Below are positions 9,193 to 17,625 of a stretch of DNA of 64,000 nt, one piece after another. How positions within the stretch are numbered: the stretch's first letter is position 1; every line of letters starts with the position of its first letter. Under the pieces are notes generated by a model. It had not been told where the DNA came from and ran no database searches. It saw nothing but the letters and a program-made list of their open reading frames with translations. This stretch comes from Paraburkholderia phytofirmans PsJN (GTDB taxonomy: Bacteria; Pseudomonadota; Gammaproteobacteria; Burkholderiales; Burkholderiaceae): NCBI RefSeq assembly GCF_000020125.1, contig NC_010681.1, positions 992,001 to 1,056,000 of the forward strand. Direction: 5' to 3'. Made by a program: the position numbers and the translations under genes.

Positions 9193-10908
9193 CTATTGAA
9201 CTGCCGCTGCCGCGGGCAATGCTGCGGGCATCGCTTTTTCGGCCTGCAGTGCGCAATACGCACCGGCGGCTGTTTGTCCATCGACGCGTATGCCGCCGCT
9301 TGCCGGCGCCTTGAAGAAGGCCGTCCAGCCGCTGTATCGGGCGCTTCGTCCGAATATGTTGCGAACGTCGCCTCGCTCGGCGCCGATGACACCGGTGCCA
9401 AGCGTCGTACCGGTGGCGTCGGTAACGACGATCGCTCGTGGCGTGCGCTTATCTGCCTGATCGTAAATCCAACCCGTCGCGCGGTACGTGCCGGGGGTCG
9501 TCGTCGCCGAGATGTCGTCGATGCTGCCGGCGCACGGCAGGGACGCGTTGACCTGGCTCGGCGGCACCAGGTAGTCGGGCTGATCCGGCGCGAAGATGGA
9601 CAGGTGTTCCGCCTCGGCTTGCCGCGCGATGTTCGGAAGAGCATCAGGAAACGGATAGACCGGGCGGATGATCTCCGCGTCATAGACATGAGCCCGCAGC
9701 GCGAGGCCGGCGACGAACCGTGCGTAAGTCTCGTCACGATCCGCCCGCACGAAGAAGCGTTGACCCGACGCGACGGCCAGCGTGGCGAGTGCGGCGACAA
9801 AGACGGCACGCCTCAATTGTTCAGGCGTGCGGCTGTTCAACACGGCAAAGAGGATCAGCGCGAGCCAGCCCATCAGCGAGGCGGTCGTATAACGCGAAGC
9901 CAGCGCTGTCTCCAGCCCGAACCAAAGCCGCCCGCTCGCCGTCAGCAGCGCATTGCCCGCGATGAACAATGCAAATACGAGCAGCGCCACCCCTTGCGGA
10001 CGATCGGCACTGGCGCGCAAGAGTCTGAAGCAGTTTGCCGCGAGCGCCGCCAGCACGAGAATACCCGCGACATACGCGCCCGCGAGGCCGGTCCTGATCT
10101 GAAAGGCCGGCGAACCCAGATAGAGCAGCACGTAGCGAATCGCGGCAAGCGGGTGTTCGCGCACGCCGGCGAGCAGGTTGCCGCTGCTACCCGGCTTGTG
10201 CCAGTCGATGAAATAGGCGAGCCATACGGCAACGGTCACGATGACGATTGCCAGCAGTTGGCGCGGGTTCAGCCGCGCGTAGAGCGCCTGCACGATCAGC
10301 GCGGGAAGCACCAGTACACCGCTCGACATCGAATATGCCGCGAGCCACGCACTGACCAACGCCACCGCCAGCCAGCCGAGCCGTTTAGCTGGTTTGTCGC
10401 CGGCATTGGCTTCGGCGGTACGATCGATTGAATGGAACGCGAGCAGCGCAAAGAGATAAACGGCGAACCACTGGCTTTGAAATCCCCATGCGAAGTTTTC
10501 CCGCTGCATCCACGAGAAGGCGAATACAAGGATGGCGCCTGCCAGTCCGAAGCGCGTCTGCCGCGAGAGAGTAGGGCGGTAGTGGAATGTGATGCGGAAA
10601 AACGCCGCTGCAAGCGCGCCCGCGAGCACCAGATTGGAAATGAGCGAAAAGACATTTCGGCCGCCGAAATAACGGATGTCGGCGAAAAATATCAGCCGCG
10701 AGAAAGTCAGGCGATGTTCGTTATGCTGCTCGAAAAACGCGTGCCAGGGATCTTGCGCGGCGCGCATATAGAAGCCAATGGAGCCGTCCCATGAGTCGCC
10801 GTACGGCAGCGGCGAAAAGTGCTGCCACACCGCGAAAACCGTTGTTGCGAACGTGATGACGCCTAGCGCCAATACCGCGTAGTTGCCAAGAGTTTCTCGC
10901 CGACTCAT
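9193..10908 (-). CDS. Large membrane protein, GT-C-like, candidate arabinosyl/glycosyltransferase
   Basis: 571 residues. The first ~400 contain about ten hydrophobic spans; the last ~150 are a soluble, probably extracytoplasmic beta-rich domain. After span one the loop carries PYGDSWDG and later EQHNEHRLTFSRL, an acidic loop resembling GT-C enzymes that use polyprenyl-phosphate sugars. No named family is certain. It starts 15 bp after the DprE2-like gene, so it is a natural candidate for the enzyme that uses the lipid-linked sugar made by the three upstream genes (inference). Confidence 0.78.
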   Translation of the reverse strand: MSRRETLGNYAVLALGVITFATTVFAVWQHFSPLPYGDSWDGSIGFYMRAAQDPWHAFFEQHNEHRLTFSRLIFFADIRYFGGRNVFSLISNLVLAGALAAAFFRITFHYRPTLSRQTRFGLAGAILVFAFSWMQRENFAWGFQSQWFAVYLFALLAFHSIDRTAEANAGDKPAKRLGWLAVALVSAWLAAYSMSSGVLVLPALIVQALYARLNPRQLLAIVIVTVAVWLAYFIDWHKPGSSGNLLAGVREHPLAAIRYVLLYLGSPAFQIRTGLAGAYVAGILVLAALAANCFRLLRASADRPQGVALLVFALFIAGNALLTASGRLWFGLETALASRYTTASLMGWLALILFAVLNSRTPEQLRRAVFVAALATLAVASGQRFFVRADRDETYARFVAGLALRAHVYDAEIIRPVYPFPDALPNIARQAEAEHLSIFAPDQPDYLVPPSQVNASLPCAGSIDDISATTTPGTYRATGWIYDQADKRTPRAIVVTDATGTTLGTGVIGAERGDVRNIFGRSARYSGWTAFFKAPASGGIRVDGQTAAGAYCALQAEKAMPAALPAAAAVQ

Positions 10909-10923
10909 CGTCCCGATTTCCCT

Positions 10924-11664
10924 TCACAGGGACGCGCGCTTGAACAGGAAGCGTGGCACCGAGCGGATGATCAGCATGATGATCGCCCAGAACCAGCGCG
11001 TATACAGCACGTCCTTGCGCTTGTCGACGGCGCGCACGATATCGCTCGCCACCTGATCGGGCGTCGCGACGAGCGGGCCGGGCAACGGCAAACCGGCTGT
11101 CATCGGCGTCGCCACGAAGCCCGGCTTGATGGTCAGAACGTGGACGCCGGTTTTGAATAGCCGTGCATTCAGCCCCTCGCAGAATGCGGAAAGCGCGGCC
11201 TTCGCGCTGCCGTACAGATAGTTCGAAGGCCGGCCGCGATCGCCCGCCACCGACGAGATGACCGCCAGCGCACCGCGCTTTTGCGCTTCCAGGATGTTGG
11301 CAATCGGCGTCAGCAGGGCGATAACAGAAACGGCGTTCGTATTGAATTCACGCACGGCCACCGCGGGGTCCGCCTGGCACGCGGCCTGGTCCGGCAGGGT
11401 GCCGGGCGCGACCAGCACGATGTCGAGCGCGCCGAGTTCTTTCTGGCACTGTTCGAGCATGCCCGCATGCAGATCCAGGCGATCAATATCGAGTTGATGA
11501 CAAGCTGCCAGTTGCGCGCCACGCGCGCTCAGATCCGCAGCCACCTGCTGAAGGCGTTCGCCGTTGCGGGCAACCAGGAAAAAACGTGCGCCTTGCGTGG
11601 CCCATTGGCGTGCACAGGCGATGGCGATCGCCGACGTGGCGCCGACGATAAGAATGTTTTTCAT
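10924..11664 (-). CDS. Short-chain dehydrogenase, DprE2-like keto-sugar reductase
   Basis: 246 residues from the ATG at 11664, which overlaps the DprE1-like stop as ATGA; a longer upstream reading lacks support. NAD-binding GATSAIAIACARQWA, the VISSVAGDRGRPSNYLYGSAK segment with Ser and YxxxK, and a hydrophobic C-terminus are as in mycobacterial DprE2 (Rv3791). That enzyme reduces the 2-keto intermediate to polyprenyl-phospho-arabinofuranose. The call is strengthened by its coupling to a DprE1 homologue, the known partner. Confidence 0.87.
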   Translation of the reverse strand: MKNILIVGATSAIAIACARQWATQGARFFLVARNGERLQQVAADLSARGAQLAACHQLDIDRLDLHAGMLEQCQKELGALDIVLVAPGTLPDQAACQADPAVAVREFNTNAVSVIALLTPIANILEAQKRGALAVISSVAGDRGRPSNYLYGSAKAALSAFCEGLNARLFKTGVHVLTIKPGFVATPMTAGLPLPGPLVATPDQVASDIVRAVDKRKDVLYTRWFWAIIMLIIRSVPRFLFKRASL

Positions 11665-12977
11665 GTTCGAGTGGTCCGTTCCCAGAAACGCGAGAGTAAC
11701 GCGGGGTCGCGCAGCGCTTCGAGTTGCTGCCATTGAGGGTAAGCGGCGCGAAAGTCGGCGCCGGGCATGTGCGCGTCTTTAGCCGGATAGATGCGGCCGC
11801 CGGCTTCGCGCACGATTGCATCGAGATTCGCAAAGAGCCGGGTATTCAAAGCGTCGCGCTGCGGGAAATCGAGAGCGAGGGACGTGCCTTCCATCGGAAA
11901 CGACAACAGGCCCGGCGAGCGCAAGTCGCCACAGCGTTTCAGCACGGCGAGAAATGAGCCCGTGCCGCTTCCGGCAATCGCGTCGAGAATCGCGCGCGTT
12001 GCGTCGCGCGCCGTGGCCGACGGCACCACGCATTGATATTGCTGAAAGCCCGCGCGCCCGTAGATTCGATTCCATTCCAGCAAGCTGTCCAGCGGATAGA
12101 AGTAGGCGTCGTAACCGACCTGCGCAACAACTTCGCCGCGCTGCTGCTTCTGATAGTAAAGCTCGTTGAACGCGCGCAACGTGAAGCGGTTGAACACGGG
12201 AATCGGCAGCGTGAATGGCACGGTGCGTTTCTTTCGCCGTGTGACTTCGAGCGGTCCGTCCGTTGCATGGTCGCCGGCCATGAAGATGCCGCGACCGAGC
12301 GCCGAGCCGCGACTTTGGCAATCCACCCACGCCACGCTGTATTCATGCAACGGGTCGAGCTTTTCCGACAACGCGAAGAATTCGTCCAGATCGCCGAAGC
12401 GGATGCTGGTCATGTCGATCAGACTCGAGCGGATCGGCATCAACTGGATCTCGGCCCAGAGGATCAGCCCGGTCAGCCCGAGGCCGCCGATCGTGGCGGC
12501 GAAAAATTCGGCTTGCTCGTCGGGCGAGCACTCGAACTGCGAGCCGTCGCTGCGCGCCAGCGCGAAGCGGCGCACATGCCGGCCGAAGGTGCCTCGCACA
12601 TGGTGATTCTTGCCGTGGACGTCGTTTGCAATCGCTCCGCCCAAGGTCGCGTATTTCGTGCCCGGTGTGACCGGCAGCATCCAGCCGCGTGGAATGGCGA
12701 CGTCGAGTATCTGTTCGAGCGTGACGCCGGGTTCCGCGCGCAAGACACCGGTTTGCCAGTCGGCGGCAATCAGCCGGTCGAGCGGCAGCGTTTGCACGAC
12801 ATGGCCGGAGGCGGCGAGGCAACTGTCGCCGTAGCTGCGGCCATTGCCGAAGGCGAGCGTGGTGCCATGTTCCCGGGCCGCGTCCGACCACGCGGCGCGC
12901 GCGGCATCACGCCATGCAATCGCATGCGCTTCCTGCGGTATCGGCGGGTAACGTCCCCATGACAGAACTCGACTCAT
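11661..12977 (-). CDS. FAD-binding oxidase, DprE1-like (polyprenyl-phospho-ribose 2'-oxidase)
   Basis: 438 residues. The PCMH-type FAD domain has GNGRSYGDSCL and the highly diagnostic PGTKYATLGGAIANDVHGKN followed by HH (HGKNHH at 121-126), matching mycobacterial DprE1. Lys400 in YPAKD aligns with the active-site lysine of that enzyme. The Cys hit by benzothiazinones in M. tuberculosis DprE1 aligns with Ala368 here (SLALDFP against NICVDFP, from memory of the sequence). It oxidises the 2-hydroxyl of the lipid-linked ribose. It lies 3 bp after the UbiA-HAD gene and overlaps the DprE2-like gene. Confidence 0.9.
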   Translation of the reverse strand: MSRVLSWGRYPPIPQEAHAIAWRDAARAAWSDAAREHGTTLAFGNGRSYGDSCLAASGHVVQTLPLDRLIAADWQTGVLRAEPGVTLEQILDVAIPRGWMLPVTPGTKYATLGGAIANDVHGKNHHVRGTFGRHVRRFALARSDGSQFECSPDEQAEFFAATIGGLGLTGLILWAEIQLMPIRSSLIDMTSIRFGDLDEFFALSEKLDPLHEYSVAWVDCQSRGSALGRGIFMAGDHATDGPLEVTRRKKRTVPFTLPIPVFNRFTLRAFNELYYQKQQRGEVVAQVGYDAYFYPLDSLLEWNRIYGRAGFQQYQCVVPSATARDATRAILDAIAGSGTGSFLAVLKRCGDLRSPGLLSFPMEGTSLALDFPQRDALNTRLFANLDAIVREAGGRIYPAKDAHMPGADFRAAYPQWQQLEALRDPALLSRFWERTTRT

Positions 12978-12980
12978 CGT

Positions 12981-14405
12981 CTAGATCGCGGCCCAGAAAA
13001 TCAGGCCGCACAGCACGACGACTGCGAGGCTGACCCGGTCGCGCGCCGCGAACACGATCGGATCGTCGTGCATCAGACCGCGATGCGCAATGATCCAGGT
13101 GCGGCTTACCCAGTAAAGCAGCAGCGGACACGCGAGCCAGATGACTTGCGGGTGGTGGTACATGCCGGCGGTTTTCGCGTCCTGGATATAGAGCGCAAGC
13201 ACGAGCACGGCCAGATAGCCGGACGAGGTTCCAAGCGACGAGATGAGCGACAGGTCGCTCGCCACATAGCCGCGCCCGCGCGTCTTGACGAGACCGCGCG
13301 CTTTCATCGAGTGCAGTTCGGCATAGCGCTTGACGAGCGCGAGGCTCAGGAAGATGAACATCGAAAAGGCGAGCAGCCAGAAGGTCAGTTGCGCGTCGAC
13401 CGCTGCCGTTCCGGCGATGATGCGCATCGTGTACAGCATGGCCAGCACCACCACGTCGACCATCACCTGGCGTTTCAGAAACGTGGAGTACGCGAGCGTC
13501 AGTACGTAATAGCCGAACAGCGCCGCGGAGAATTGCCAGGGCAGGAAAAGCCACGCCGTGACGAACGCGACCACCAGCAAGACAGGAAAGAGCGCAAGTC
13601 CCCATGTGAGCGGCAGAGCGCCCGAAGCAAGCGGACGTTTGCGTTTGACCGGGTGGTGACGATCGTCTTCGAGATCGAGCAGGTCGTTGAGCAGATAGAC
13701 ACTCGAGGCGCACAAGCCGAACGTGAGAAACGCCAACACCGCAGCGAGAGTCAGTTCGGGCGAGGACAGCTTATGTGCGGCCAGCAGCGGCAAGAAGATC
13801 AAAAGGTTCTTCAGCCACTGGTGCAGGCGCAAGGATTTGGCCCATGTCTTGACGGCGGGTGGACGCGATTCGATCACCCGCTCCACATTGCCGATCTTGC
13901 GCGCGGCGCGTTCCACGCCATTGGACGGATTCACCACATACGCGCGGTCGGCGGATTGCCAGACTGCCAGGTCGTCGTGCGAATTGCCGGCGTAGTCGAA
14001 GCCTTTTTCGCCGTACTCGGCGACCAGCGTATCGCGCTTGTTGTGAGCGGACAGGTTGATGCTGCCGTTCGTTGCGAACGTCCTGTCGAAAATGCCGAGA
14101 TGGGCGGAGATGGCCTGCGCGTAACGTTCGTGGCTTGCCGTGGCCAGCACCAGCGAGCGGCCGGCGTCGCGCTCGACTTTCAGCCATTGCAGGACCGTGG
14201 CGTCGTAGGGCAGCACGGCCACGTCAACGTTCGTCGCGTCGGCGAGGCGCGCTTTCAAACCCGGCTTGCCGCCGCGCGCGAGCCACAGCAGCGGCTCATA
14301 AAAGCGTTGCGGGGCTGCCTTCAGATAGGCAAATCCAGACTCGATCAGGATGTCTGAGCGAATCAATGTGCCATCGAGGTCGACGACGAGTGGTCTGCTG
14401 CGCAT
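12981..14405 (-). CDS. HAD phosphatase - UbiA prenyltransferase fusion (polyprenyl-phosphate phosphoribosyltransferase)
   Basis: 474 residues, two domains. Residues 1-180 are a HAD hydrolase: motif I DLDGT at 9-13 and a distal DYAGNSHDDLAVW. Residues ~190-474 are a UbiA-type integral membrane prenyltransferase with NDLLDLEDD at 240-248 then HHPVKRKRPLASG. This is close to Rv3806c, which moves phosphoribose from PRPP to decaprenyl phosphate. The fused HAD domain could remove the 5-phosphate, a step done by a separate protein in mycobacteria. First gene of a tight operon with DprE1- and DprE2-like genes. Confidence 0.9.
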   Translation of the reverse strand: MRSRPLVVDLDGTLIRSDILIESGFAYLKAAPQRFYEPLLWLARGGKPGLKARLADATNVDVAVLPYDATVLQWLKVERDAGRSLVLATASHERYAQAISAHLGIFDRTFATNGSINLSAHNKRDTLVAEYGEKGFDYAGNSHDDLAVWQSADRAYVVNPSNGVERAARKIGNVERVIESRPPAVKTWAKSLRLHQWLKNLLIFLPLLAAHKLSSPELTLAAVLAFLTFGLCASSVYLLNDLLDLEDDRHHPVKRKRPLASGALPLTWGLALFPVLLVVAFVTAWLFLPWQFSAALFGYYVLTLAYSTFLKRQVMVDVVVLAMLYTMRIIAGTAAVDAQLTFWLLAFSMFIFLSLALVKRYAELHSMKARGLVKTRGRGYVASDLSLISSLGTSSGYLAVLVLALYIQDAKTAGMYHHPQVIWLACPLLLYWVSRTWIIAHRGLMHDDPIVFAARDRVSLAVVVLCGLIFWAAI

Positions 14406-14782
14406 TCATTCTGCCCTGAGGGCGGTTGTCAGATTTGTTGAGCGGACGGCTGCCGTCTGTGGCGCTGCGCTGAAGCCCGAGTTTCGTCCGATTACGAACG
14501 GCCGGAGTTTGGCGGCGTTACTTTACTATTCCGCGATAATGCGCACAACCTTACAGGCGAAGTGTCTGATTCTGAGGCAAGAATGCCGGATCAAAACATA
14601 ATAAATAGCGTTTAACGGAATCGTATCGGGCGTAACAAAGGGAAAGACGGGTTGCCGAACTGCGAAAATTTAAGCAAACTTCGGGTTTGTTGCGTCTGCG
14701 CAACGTAGCTTTTCGTCGTGCCCGCCCGAAGTGCTCACCGATGTGCCCACCGAAGTGCCCAAGATAAGGCACGCAGTTCTAC
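14406..14782. promoter_or_regulatory. Divergent intergenic region with AT-rich core
   Basis: 377 bp between the starts of the divergent HAD-UbiA operon and the GT2 operon, so it should hold promoters for both. Bases about 14515-14690 are clearly AT-richer than the flanks. I could not assign -35/-10 pairs with confidence. Three tandem 12-mers occur at 14725-14760 (separate entry). Confidence 0.5.
14725..14760 (+). repeat. Three tandem 12-bp repeats upstream of the GT2 gene
   Basis: Units CCCGAAGTGCTC, ACCGATGTGCCC and ACCGAAGTGCCC run head to tail and end 22 bp before the GT2 start codon. They are not in frame with the gene. Their role is unknown; they could be a regulator-binding site or a slippage-prone leader. 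Confidence 0.6.
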
Positions 14783-15628
14783 ATGAAAGAAACGCGCACT
14801 CTGCATCCCCTGTCCGACGGGTTGTCCGTGTCGGTGGTGGTCTACCACCCGGATACAGAACAGTTGGTGTCCACGCTCACGGGCCTCGCCGTCGCGTGCG
14901 ATGCGCTGCACATCAGCCGGCCCGAACTCCCGGTGACGCTATATCTGGTGGACAACGGCGGCCTGCCCGACATCCCGGCAACGCTAGAGGAACTGCGGGC
15001 GCGCGGCATCGTGTGTACGATCATCGCGGGACAGGGAAACGTGGGCTACGGCAGGGGCCACAATCTGGCAATCGAACGTAGCGCCAGCCGTTATCACCTG
15101 GTGCTGAACCCGGACATCGATCTGGCAAGCGACGCGCTTCGCGAAGCGCTCGATTTTTTCGATGCACACCCCGAAGCGGGCCTCATCACGCCATGGATCG
15201 GCGATGAGCATGGCGAGCAACAGTTCTTGTGCCGACGTTATCCCACGTTGCTCGATCTGTTTGTGCGCGGCTTTTTGCCCTCGGGAATGCGTCGGCTGTT
15301 CGTCCGCCGACTCGCACGCTACGAAATGCGCGACCGGATCAATGCGCGCGACACAGTGTGGGATCCGCCGATCGTCAGCGGCTGTTTCATGCTGTTTCGC
15401 ATGACGGCCCTGAAGCAACTGGCGGGCTTCGACGCCCGCTATTTCCTTTACTTCGAAGACTACGATTTGAGTCTTCGCGCGCATGACGTCACCCGCGTCG
15501 TCTATGCGCCCGCGGTGCGCGTGTTGCATCACGGCGGCGGTGCGGCGCGCAAAGGCTCTGTGCATATCCGCATGTTCATGTCTTCGGCGTACAAGTTCTT
15601 CGACCGGTTCGGCTGGAAGTGGCTATGA
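14783..15628 (+). CDS. Glycosyltransferase family 2 (rhamnosyltransferase-like)
   Basis: 281 residues, GT-A fold. VSVVVYHPD opens the nucleotide-binding domain, GNVGYGRGHNLAI follows, and NPDIDL carries the metal-binding DxD-like acidic residues. Later come SGCFMLFRM and FLYFEDYDLSLRA, typical of WbbL-type rhamnosyltransferases. It acts on the cytoplasmic face. Its stop overlaps the next start (ATGA), so the genes are translationally coupled. Confidence 0.9.
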   Translation: MKETRTLHPLSDGLSVSVVVYHPDTEQLVSTLTGLAVACDALHISRPELPVTLYLVDNGGLPDIPATLEELRARGIVCTIIAGQGNVGYGRGHNLAIERSASRYHLVLNPDIDLASDALREALDFFDAHPEAGLITPWIGDEHGEQQFLCRRYPTLLDLFVRGFLPSGMRRLFVRRLARYEMRDRINARDTVWDPPIVSGCFMLFRMTALKQLAGFDARYFLYFEDYDLSLRAHDVTRVVYAPAVRVLHHGGGAARKGSVHIRMFMSSAYKFFDRFGWKWL

Positions 15629-16581
15629 GCCGGGTGCTCGTTACGGGGGCCAACGGCTTTGTCGGCCGCGCGCTGTGCCGCGCGTTGCGTGACGCCGGCA
15701 ACACAGTCACCGGCCTTGTACGGCGGCAGATGCCGCGCGAATACGGCGTGGACGAATGGGTCGACCCCAGCGTGGATTTCGCGGGCATGGATGCAGGTTG
15801 GCCCGAAGCATTGCAAGTGGATTGCGTCGTGCATCTGGCGGCGCGTGTGCATGTCATGCTCGAGGACGCCGCCGATCCTGAGGCTGCTTTCCAGGCGACC
15901 AATGTCGAGGGCACACTGCGTTGCGCGCGCGCCGCGTGGCGGCATGGCGTGCGGCGCTTTGTCTTCGTCAGCAGCATCAAGGCGATGACTGAAGCCGATT
16001 CAGGCCGCCCGGTGCGCGAAGACGATTCCCCTGCGCCGCAAGATCCGTACGGTCGCTCGAAACGCGCAGCCGAAGAAGCGCTGATCCGCCTGGGTGCGCA
16101 GACCGGTCTCGAGATCGTGATCGTGCGCCCGCCGCTAGTCTATGGTCCGGACGTGCGAGCCAATTTCCTGAGCCTGATGAACGCCGTATGGAAGGGCGTG
16201 CCGCTGCCGCTCGGCGCGCTTGGCGCAAGACGCAGCCTCGTCTATGTCGACAACCTCGCGGACGCTTTAGTGCATTGCGCGACCGACGCGCGCGCGGCCC
16301 AGCAGTGCTTTCACGTTGCGGACAGCGACGCGTTGACGATCGCCGAACTAGCGCGCGCGCTTGGCCGCCACCTCGGCCGGCCCGCGCGTTTGCTGCCCGT
16401 GCCCGAGAGTTGGCTGCGCCTTGCCGGCCGCCTGACGGGCCGCACGGCGCAAGTAGACCGGCTGGTCGGCTCATTGCAGCTCGACACCAGCCGGATTCGC
16501 ACGGTGCTGGGCTGGCAGGCGCCGTACTCCACCGAAGAAGGGCTGGCCGCGACAGCCCACTGGTACCGATCCACGCATTGA
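15625..16581 (+). CDS. NAD-dependent sugar epimerase/reductase (WbpV-like)
   Basis: 318 residues from the ATG at 15625, chosen because it overlaps the GT2 stop as ATGA; a GTG six bases upstream is the alternative. Rossmann motif VTGANGFVGRALCRAL, FVSSIKAM, and YGRSK as the catalytic YxxxK. Order reductase, WbpL-like transferase, WbpM-like dehydratase mirrors the wbpV-wbpL-wbpM end of Pseudomonas aeruginosa O-antigen loci. A 4-keto reductase making UDP-QuiNAc is therefore the best guess (inference from context). Confidence 0.85.
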   Translation: MSRVLVTGANGFVGRALCRALRDAGNTVTGLVRRQMPREYGVDEWVDPSVDFAGMDAGWPEALQVDCVVHLAARVHVMLEDAADPEAAFQATNVEGTLRCARAAWRHGVRRFVFVSSIKAMTEADSGRPVREDDSPAPQDPYGRSKRAAEEALIRLGAQTGLEIVIVRPPLVYGPDVRANFLSLMNAVWKGVPLPLGALGARRSLVYVDNLADALVHCATDARAAQQCFHVADSDALTIAELARALGRHLGRPARLLPVPESWLRLAGRLTGRTAQVDRLVGSLQLDTSRIRTVLGWQAPYSTEEGLAATAHWYRSTH

Positions 16582-16588
16582 GGCGCGC

Positions 16589-17620
16589 ATGCTGATGTCC
16601 CCTTCCACGATGCCGGGCTGGACGAGCGTGATCCTGATCGCGCTCGGCTCCGCTTGCGCCTGCGCGGCGATCCTGTGGACGCTGCTCAGGACCGGCCTCG
16701 CGTGGCGTCTGGCCACCGACATTCCCAACGACCGCTCGTTGCACACGCGGCCCACGCCGCGGGTCGGCGGCTGGGGCATCGTTCCGGTGGTGATCGTGGC
16801 AACGCTGATCGTCGCGCCGCATCTCTGGCTTGCCGCGCTGTGCGCTGCGGTGCTGGCGGCGGTCTCGCAGATCGACGACCGGCGCGGACTGCCCGCGCGG
16901 GTCAGGTTCGCGGCGCATCTCGCTGCGGTGGCGATCTTCGTCTGGGCGCATCCCGCGCACGCGCCGCTTTGGCTGCTGGCGGCCTTGTCGTTTTTACTGC
17001 TCTGGCTGGTCAATCTTTACAATTTTATGGACGGCGCGGACGGCCTGGCCGGCGGCATGACGCTGTTCGGCTTCGCGGGCTACGCCGCCGGGGCCGCGCT
17101 CACCGCGCATCCGTCGCCGGAGCTCACGTGGGCGTCGGCCGCCGTGGCGGGCGCCGCCGCGGGCTTTCTGGTCTTCAACTTCCACCCGGCGAAAATCTTC
17201 CTCGGCGACGCCGGGTCGATTCCGCTCGGCTTTCTGGCAGGCGCTTTCGGCTATTGGGGCTGGAGCGAGGGCGTCTGGCCGATCTGGTTTCCCGCGCTGG
17301 TGTTTTCGCCGTTCATCGGCGACGCGTCGGTCACGCTGCTGCGGCGGCTCCTGCGCGGCGAGAAAATCTGGCAGGCACACTGCGAGCACTATTATCAGCG
17401 CATGGTTCAATACGGCCTCGGGCATTCGAAAACTGCCATCCTATGGTATGCAGTAATGGCGGCTGGTATAGTACTTGCTGTCGTGTTGCTTGGCTGGCCT
17501 TCAGCCTTTCAATGGTGTAGCGTGGGCGCATGGGTGATCGTGCTGGTATTGATTGGTATCGGAGTCGATTCACGCTGGCGTCGATTCCGGATAGCAGATT
17601 CCGAACAACCTGAGGTGTGA
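16589..17620 (+). CDS. MraY/WecA-family sugar-1-phosphate transferase (WbpL-like)
   Basis: 343 residues, about ten membrane spans. Contains DIPNDRSLHTRPTPRVGG, the catalytic acidic loop NFMDGADGLAGG, and FHPAKIFLGDAGS. It primes glycan synthesis by moving a HexNAc-1-phosphate from UDP to undecaprenyl phosphate at the inner membrane. Pairing with the WbpM-like gene immediately downstream suggests the sugar is the product of that dehydratase branch, such as QuiNAc or FucNAc. Confidence 0.92.
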   Translation: MLMSPSTMPGWTSVILIALGSACACAAILWTLLRTGLAWRLATDIPNDRSLHTRPTPRVGGWGIVPVVIVATLIVAPHLWLAALCAAVLAAVSQIDDRRGLPARVRFAAHLAAVAIFVWAHPAHAPLWLLAALSFLLLWLVNLYNFMDGADGLAGGMTLFGFAGYAAGAALTAHPSPELTWASAAVAGAAAGFLVFNFHPAKIFLGDAGSIPLGFLAGAFGYWGWSEGVWPIWFPALVFSPFIGDASVTLLRRLLRGEKIWQAHCEHYYQRMVQYGLGHSKTAILWYAVMAAGIVLAVVLLGWPSAFQWCSVGAWVIVLVLIGIGVDSRWRRFRIADSEQPEV

Positions 17621-17625
17621 CGCCG

